Shown here piece after piece: positions 57,947-64,000 of a stretch of DNA of 64,000 nt (positions are counted from its first letter, which is position 1; each line of letters begins with the position of its first letter). The stretch is from Lathyrus oleraceus (lineage: Eukaryota > Streptophyta > Magnoliopsida > Fabales > Fabaceae): positions 87,664,944-87,728,943 of the forward strand of contig NC_066582.1 of the NCBI RefSeq assembly GCF_024323335.1, given 5' to 3'. The position numbers were made by a program, and so were the translations under genes. Below the pieces are notes generated by a model, which saw only the letters and a program-made list of their open reading frames with translations, searched no databases and was not told the DNA's origin.

Positions 57947-59446
57947 TGTTAGATACCCAAAAGTGCTTATTTGAGCTATCAAATATGGGTATCTTTCACT
58001 CCATTTCCTTGCTAAAATGTCGAAACCACCTTTGTTTCAGATGAAATGCAATACAATGATAATCTATCTTGGTACCTTTGATTTGTGTGTTATTATGCAG
58101 GAAGTAGGCATGAAATAATAGAAAATGAAGACACAAGAAATGTGGCAAAGGAATCAAATAAAACAAGCATTCATCAGCTTCCTCGCTAGGCGAGGGCTGT
58201 GGCGAAGGACTCGTTAGGCGAGCGTCCAGCGAAAAGCTCCAGTATTTAACAGAGGCAAACATCACCACACTCGCTAGGCGAGCTTCCAGCGAGGAGTGTG
58301 GCGAACACGTCCAGACTTAGTGAAAAGCGCAACCAGTACTCACTCGCTAGGCGAGCCATTAGCGAGCTCCCAGCGAGCATTCCAGTAGCAAAACCTCTCA
58401 ACCTCGCTGGAGCGAAGGTTGAAGCGTGACCTTCGCTAGGCGAAGGTTTTGTTCGCTCAGCGAACATGACAGTCTGGGAAAGGCTGTTTCTCTGGGCGCA
58501 GGTGCCTCAGGTGCCTCAATTAGGGGCTCGCTAGGCGAGCCATTCTGCTCGCCTAGCGAGCATGACAGCCCAGTAGCAGCTCTATAAGTAGCAAGTGCCA
58601 CTTTTTGGAGCCATACCTTATTTTTCCATACTTTTGTACTTTTTCTAGATATTTTACAGCATTGTTCTAAGGATCTTTTGTGACCTAGAAACCATTTTTC
58701 TTCATCTCTTAACCATCTTTCACAAAAAGAAGGTGGATTCCCATCCAATCTCGATTATTCGACTCGGATGTTGATCAACCTTCTTCCGAAACTTGTTGAC
58801 CAAGCTACCATGAAAATGAGTAGCTAAGTCCTTCATTTTGTCAAGGTTAGATGTAGATGATCATTAGCTTTGTGTGTAAATGTAAGGATCTTCATTTGTA
58901 AACTCTTTAATGGTGAATATATGGTGAAAACTTTGTTCTTATTGAAAACTCTTTGTGTTGGTTTATGATCGAGAGATGTTTACCAACTCTTAACCTAGGT
59001 TTTCATCCAATCTTGTTTGTTAGCTAGAGATAGTAATGAATGATTTTGTTCACCATAAGGTTGAACCAAAAAGTTGTCATTTTGATAGATTGTGTTAGAG
59101 ATAAACAATGGATCAAAATGGGAAAACTCACAATGTGTGTTAGAGATAAACACATTGGGAGGACTTTGTGAAATAGTTTATCATCTAAAGGAGTTTATAA
59201 GTTTTGTTGATCGAACATATACATGCAAAGTGATCGTCGAACCCTAACTTTGGCAATATTTCTCAAATATTCAAACCAAAACTTTTACCGCATTTTATTA
59301 TACTTTTATGCAAGATACCGTGACAAATACCAAAACCCCATTGTTACCTTAAGCTAAGAATTAATACAACTGTCGAAAGGCGGTGATATCTCATAATCCC
59401 TGTGGATACGATAACAAAAACCCGACACTTAAAATTACATTCAACA
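57947..59446 (+). mobile_element. 3' LTR of e2
   Basis: Same length as 47216-48715 with about eight substitutions seen, among them TCGTTAGGCGA in place of the second motif copy (about 58211) and changes near 58320-58338. Confidence 0.92.
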
Positions 59447-59451
59447 AATGC

Positions 59452-60054
59452 GCGTCATCTGCGCTTCCATCTATTGGTTTGTTTGGATAATGTTTTGGAT
59501 CAAAGGGTTAAATATTGTATTCATTTGGTTGGCCAACATTTGGACCATCCCATGGTTACTTTCGTCCACCCGCTGCCTTATTACTGCCGCAAAATGATTG
59601 GTGAGATTGGAAGTTTGGACAGGAAATTCCATCCCTAATGGTTGACTCATTCTAACCATGTTATTAACGGTTGAACCAAATCCTTGTAGTGGCGAAGTCG
59701 CGTTCACCACTGTTCTGTAAACGTTGCTGTTGTATTGTGAAAATTTTTCATCATCGAAGTTGACATACCATAAGGTTGTTCGCGACCATTTAACGACATC
59801 GAGAATCCAGGCATATAAGGCCTGAATACGTTATTCCCCACTAAAGAGGGAGTCACTAGTGGACCATGTGTTCCTACATAAGACAAAATGGGTCCCGTAA
59901 CAGTAGTTCCCCTTGTCGAAGATGACGGGGGTGGTTCTCCATTATTTGGTGGAGTTTGACTATTTGATGGATATTGATTCACCATCCTTCTTACGTATCC
60001 TCTTTCTAGTTTTTCCTCGTTGTTTGTGGCTATTTTGCCACTTCTAAGTCTCAT
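59452..60054 (-). pseudogene. Ty3 element gag, N-terminal part
   Basis: The ATG at 60054 begins MRLRSGKIATNNEEKLERGY, the usual opening of this gag type, and runs to 59704. Homology continues in another frame at 59710-59471 (GFGSTVNNMVRMSQPLGMEF, ANQMNTIFNPLIQNII), so at least one frameshift is present. The ATG lies about 85 bases after the primer site. The remainder of gag is at 45540-47215, beyond e2. Confidence 0.75.
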
Positions 60055-60137
60055 GCAACGAAGTTAGAGAGATAGTAAAATGAAGAACAAATACAAAAAA
60101 AAAATCAGAAAGAAAAAATGTTTTTAACAATAGCACC

Positions 60138-60155
60138 GTCCCACTGAGCGTGCCA
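60138..60155 (-). other. Primer-binding site of the minus-strand Ty3 element
   Basis: TGGCACGCTCAGTGGGAC on the minus strand, three to four bases after the LTR end. I cannot name the tRNA. Confidence 0.6.
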
Positions 60156-60158
60156 ATT

Positions 60159-60880
60159 TATTTACCGTGAAAATTGGTAAACAATCTCTGGTCTCCAAAA
60201 AAATGGTTTACTTGACAGGATCAACCAGTGAATCCTAGGACATGTGCTTTTGTTAAATATTTCTTTTGAAACATCATGAACACTTCGACAATGCTCATAA
60301 TTTGAGAATGTTGTTTTAAAGTTTAAAAAGTAGAATGCAGAAGGTGTAAGCAATAAAAGAACTTTAAAGTAAATTGCAGTAAGTAGAAATAATTGATAAA
60401 CTACGAACAGTTTCAATTAAAATGCAAAGACGGTGATTCACACGCACATTCTCAACAATCTCGTTTCTCAGATACACTTAGATACTTGGAGGAATTTATA
60501 AATATTTGTACAATGTTTGAACACACGGAAACCCTATACACTAAGACCCATATGTATACTAAGTCGAAGATAACCGCTATAAACGGTCTTTCCTCCCGAA
60601 AACGATACGTTTTGCTTGCATGTCTTCACTTCGCCGTAACTGTACACGTGTTCTTCTCAAATAAATGGATAAGGACAGAAGACAGTTATAATCCTTAATC
60701 AAAATTCAAAATCTTTCGTCGAAAGCAACGTTAGGATTGCTTCTGTCGAAATTGCGATCTAAACCGAGAAATACTTCTAAGTCTTAAAACCAACATTTTT
60801 CGTACATAAAAAACCTCTTTGGCAAGATCTCCTTTTTCGACAGCAATTCCTTCTTCTTGTCGAAATTGAAACAAACAACA
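60159..60880 (-). mobile_element. 5' LTR of the minus-strand Ty3 element
   Basis: In element sense it begins TGTTGTTTGTTTCAATTTCG, carries several GTCGAAA boxes and the GTCTTAGTGTATAGGG block, and ends GGTTTACC … GGTAAATA before the primer site. It is the same family as 12397-13153. The end shows TA where the other copy has CA. Confidence 0.65.
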
Positions 60881-61144
60881 CTTCTTTTGCCTACAATATT
60901 TAATCCAACCTTGACGTCCAAAATCTCAAACTAACACCAATCCAACTATTTTGTGTATAAATGCTAAGGGACATCCTTGATAATGAAAATTTAAATTCTC
61001 ATCCTCAATTACTTTCTCCAATTATAATTCTCACTCTCACTCTCTCCTACTCCACACTCAATTTCTTCATTATTTATTAATATTGTGGTTTCAAGTTGTA
61101 ACAAAATTGACTTAACCTACCCAAAATTGACTTAACCTACCCAT
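60881..61144 (+). other. Promoter/LTR-like remnant with a 20-bp tandem duplication
   Basis: TGTGTATAAATGCTAAGG near 60953 followed by CT-rich sequence (TCTCACTCTCACTCTCTCC) resembles the R/U5 of a copia LTR such as 9863-10119, but no termini are seen. A 20-base unit with core ATTGACTTAACC stands twice in tandem at 61103-61142, directly against the PPR remnant. Confidence 0.4.
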
Positions 61145-62270
61145 AGAGAAGCGAATGTCAGTAGGTACAGAAAAAAAGATGTGATTTCTTGGAATACTAT
61201 CATTGGTGGTTATTGTTACTTGTGTTTGTACGAAGAAGCACTAGCATTGTTTAAGGTCGTGCATAGATTGAATGAAAAGTCTAATGATGTGGCCTTCTGG
61301 GGAATTCTTCATGCTTGTGCTTGCCTTGGTGCTCTTGACCTTGGTAATTGGGTTCATGCATACATAGATAAGAACTTGAAGAGCAGTAGCAATGCTTCTC
61401 TTTGGACGAGTCTCATTGACCTGTATGCAAAATGTGGTTGCGTTGAGGCGGCGGAACTGGGTTTTACAAATACGCTTTATAGAAATTTGGCTTCTTGGAA
61501 TGCCATGTTATCACGATTTTCCATGCATGGACATGCTGAGATGGTCAATAAGGGATTTCAGCCCGAAATTGGAACACTATGCTTGCATATTGATCTCTTG
61601 GCTAGAGCTGAAAAGTTCCAAGAAGCGAGATTTCTTTTGAAATATATGAAAATGGAGCCGGATACAGCTATTTGGGGTTCTCTTGTTAGTGGTTGTAAGG
61701 CTCATGGACATGTTGAATTAGGTGAATACAGAGCAGAATGTCTCTTTCAATTAGAGCCAGAAAATGCAGGGCCATATTTGTGCTTTTGTCGAATATTTAT
61801 GCAGGAGCTGGTAGATGGGATGATGTATAGCATGATAAGAACAGAGTTAAATGACGAAAGAATGAAGAAAGTTCCCGGTTGCACCTCTAAAGAGATTCAT
61901 GGTGTTGTTCATGAGTTCCTTGCTGGTGATAATTTCTACCCTGAATGCAGAAATATCTATACATGCAATGTTGGATGAGTTAGATAAGCGGAAAATTGGT
62001 CTGTGCCTAATACTTCTGAGGAACTCTATGATATGGATGAAGAGTGGAAGGAAGGAGCTTTGAGTCAACATGGCTACTGCTTTTAGTTTGATTATAGCAC
62101 AAAGCCTGGAACTACGGTTAGGATCGTGAAGAACCTCTGTGTTTGTGGAAACGGTCATTTGACTACCAAAGCTAATGTCTAAGATTCTAAATACGGAAAT
62201 AATTGCAAGAGATAGAAATCGCTTTCACCAATGTAAAGATTGGTTTTGTTCATGTAATAATTGCTGGTGA
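61145..62270 (+). pseudogene. PPR protein, E/DYW class, decayed and 5'-truncated
   Basis: Pentatricopeptide repeat proteins of this class bind organellar RNA, and the DYW domain edits C to U. The remnant starts in a PPR repeat (KKDVISWNTIIGGY), continues with VAFWGILHACACLGALDLGN and SLIDLYAKCGCVEAAE, then loses about 40 residues after SMHGHAEMV. The E region is clear (EPDTAIWGSLVSGCKAHGHV, LFQLEPENAGPY, MKKVPGCTSKEI) with a local frameshift at about 61780. After the stop at 61978 the DYW domain goes on in other frames: LYDMDEEWKEGALSQH, KPGTTVRIVKNLCVCGNGH and, at 62178-62267, ARDRNRFHQCKD ending CSCNNCW. The catalytic HSE is broken just after its His, and the final DYW has become NCW. The N-terminal repeats and start codon are missing. 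Confidence 0.85.
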
Positions 62271-62532
62271 AAGTTAATATTTATGTTGAATGGAATATAT
62301 CATTTGCACTTATGCAGAAAGAGAAGTTACTTATTTGCATTCTTATAATTAACTATGATTACGATTGACTGGTAGTACATAATAGCTCTCTCACTATTGA
62401 GGTGCAAATTATTATTTATTTATAAGTACATATGTGAAAAGTACATGATGAAACTAGCTTAATGTTTACTAAGAATCAAAGACCAACCAATGCATCCGAA
62501 ACCACGATCCTAAGTTATGATGCGTTTGGAAT

Positions 62533-63162
62533 TCATGCATTGGAGGGTCGGTTGAAGGAGTTCTTTCTTGCAGTTGCCAAGACAGTCTTGTCAGCTACTA
62601 TGAAATATGCTGCTCCAGCCACTAGAAACAAACAGAATCTGAGAGTAAGTATCCAACCAACAATGATTGTGAGGAGAATAGTAGCTCAAATATTTTGACA
62701 ATAAAGAAGAGTAAAGTAACCTGTTGAAATTATAAGAGCTTGTGCAGTGTGATTGAGGTTGGCTCTTGCCCAAGGTAGCATCCTAACACTAGCCAGCTGC
62801 ATATCCAAAATCTCTTAGAATATTTCAAAATGTAAAGTAATAATGAGATCTGTGTGAAAAAGAATGAAAGAAAATAGAAAAGGTGGAAGGAGGGAGGAGT
62901 TACAGTTGGAATGGCAGTGGCGATAGTAGCGACAACAGCTGCCTTAGCTCCAGCCATCACACCTTCTGTTCATACAACAAATGGAGAAACAAAAACATAA
63001 AAAACAAAGGAAACAGAAGATTATATTATAGATTGATAGTAACTAGTTGGTAAAGTATGCATTACGATGAGAACAGCGTTTGGCCATGGCCATCCTCTGA
63101 TCTAGATAAGCCAAACTGGTTTTCTCAAGAGAAGAGTTAGCAGCAACATTTCTCTGTGCCAT
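62533..63162 (-). CDS. ENOD93: Early nodulin 93 (ENOD93), copy B, four exons, 107 aa
   Basis: Exons are 63162-63066, 62965-62904, 62796-62721 and 62621-62533, with GT-AG introns at the same positions and phases as copy A and identical exon lengths (97, 62, 76, 89). The protein starts MAQRNVAANSSLEKTSLAYL and keeps GVMAGAKAAVVATIATAIPT and LPWARANLNHTAQALIIST. It differs from copy A at K3Q, G4R, P11S, R14K, V26M, E33Q, I101F and T104P. Exon 1 ends in C rather than G before GTAATG, which both weakens the donor and changes residue 33. A TATA box lies at 63277-63268. All changes are compatible with a working gene. It lies in the same orientation as copy A, 27 kb away. Confidence 0.9.
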
Positions 63163-63267
63163 CTTCGAAGATTGAATTGAATTAGTTGAACAAAAGGTGA
63201 CAATGTAAGCAAGTGAATATACAAAACTGGTGTAGTTTCGAATGAAGAGTGTATGAAGTTGGATTCA

Positions 63268-63277
63268 TATATATAAT
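63268..63277 (-). promoter_or_regulatory. TATA box of ENOD93-B
   Basis: ATTATATATA on the minus strand, about 106 bases before the ATG, in the position of the copy A TATA box. Confidence 0.6.
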
Positions 63278-64000
63278 GGGCTGGTGAAAGAGTAGTTTGA
63301 TTAACAAAAGTATGTTGAAGCCAAGAAAGAGAAAAGAGTGGCACTAGGAAAGGTGGAGTTTGATGGTTTCAGAAGAAATCCACCGTCTCAGACAATTGTT
63401 TTCACTTTGGTTTTATGCACATGTTATTTTTAGTATGATCCTGTATTCCATTGTTTATTTCTTTGATGCACTTTAGTAAGATAAAGAAAAGCTCCTTTAG
63501 CAATGTGGCAACGTGTATAGAAGAAAAAAATGGCTGAAAACCATTGGTTAACGTCCATCTACTATTTCTAGCTTTTTGCTTTCTATGCGCTCTCTCTCTC
63601 TCTTTCTTCAAGATTTTAAATTTTTGACTAAATTAAAAATTAAAAAAATTAACATCAGAAGTGAGTAATTATAAATGACTAAAAGATTACAATCTAGATT
63701 TTTAATTTAGGATTTTAAGGAATTTATATTATATATTTTTTAATTTTTAAAATCTTTATTGATTTTTAAGTTTTTAAATGATTCTATGGGTTCTTGGTCC
63801 AAAATTAAAAAGTGTTAATAAGAAAATATAATAAATAAATTATAAGATTTTAAAATGATTTTTGGATTCTTGGTCAATTAACAAAAAAAGATTTTAAAAG
63901 ATAATAAATAAATTAAAATATTTTAAATAAAGTAAAAAAAAAATTGATACATATTTTAAATTTTTTTAATAACAAGTAGACTATAACTTTTTTTTAATAA
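63278..64000. other. ENOD93-B upstream flank and AT-rich sequence
   Basis: Homology with the copy A flank continues to about 63475. Beyond it are a CT microsatellite (about 63590-63603) and very AT-rich sequence with a diverged repeat (GATTCTATGGGTTCTTGGTC near 63780, GATTTTTGGATTCTTGGTC near 63857). No gene is supported. Confidence 0.5.

Larger units (their letters stand above)
47216..59446 (+). mobile_element. Athila-lineage (Cyclops-like) Ty3 retrotransposon e2, full length
   Basis: The 12,231-bp element has 1500-bp LTRs, the same tRNA-Asp-type primer site and polypurine tract as e1, gag-pol, a downstream ORF and a perfect AATGC duplication (47211-47215, 59447-59451). It lies in the opposite orientation to e1 and interrupts a minus-strand Ty3 gag. 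The LTRs differ at about eight positions by eye, so it is recent but older than e1. Internal proteins are close to those of e1, whereas U3 and R/U5 sequences have diverged strongly, so the two belong to different subfamilies. Confidence 0.92.

Overview
The window is plant nuclear DNA, most likely from a legume of the pea/vetch tribe (Fabeae). This rests on two early-nodulin-93 (ENOD93) genes, giant Ogre/Tat-type LTRs, two full-length Athila-lineage retrotransposons that look like the pea Cyclops family, AT-rich sequence and GT-AG introns. Lineage names come from recognised motifs, not from a database search. There is no prokaryotic or viral gene content.

Layout. 1-8.7 kb: the 3' end of an Ogre/Tat element and a 5.46 kb LTR with a primer-binding site on its far side. 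8.7-17.3 kb: a graveyard of a broken Ty1-copia with its LTR, a sucrose-synthase exon fragment, an antisense plant-mobile-domain remnant next to a Ty3 LTR, and a LINE remnant. 17.3-34.5 kb: a 5 kb Ty1-copia element (TSD AGTAT) split by a 12.27 kb minus-strand Athila/Cyclops element (e1, TSD ACCAG). 34.9-35.5 kb: ENOD93 copy A. 37-42.5 kb: a degraded Tat LTR and a 4.5 kb solo LTR (TSD GAGGT). 42.5-47.2 kb: a chromovirus-type LTR, a copia fragment and a minus-strand Ty3 gag. 47.2-59.4 kb: a plus-strand Athila/Cyclops element (e2, TSD AATGC) inside that gag. 59.4-60.9 kb: the rest of the gag, PBS and LTR. 61.1-62.3 kb: a decayed DYW-class PPR gene. 62.5-63.2 kb: ENOD93 copy B.

The only host genes that look intact are the two four-exon ENOD93 genes. 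They share promoter and 3' flank and are now about 27 kb apart because the interval filled with nested retroelements. Counts by eye order the insertions: outer copia LTRs differ at about 11/257 sites, e2 LTRs at about 8/1500 and e1 LTRs at 2/1502.

The most interesting signal is in e1 and e2. An 11-bp near-palindrome, TCGCTAGGCGA, is clustered just upstream of the LTR TATA box. It recurs, with a second TATA-like box at matched spacing, between pol and the downstream ORF. That second cluster is followed by a CT-rich leader and a conserved leader-intron signature ending exactly at the downstream start codon. This suggests that the 401-codon downstream ORF is a separate plant-like transcription unit with its own promoter.
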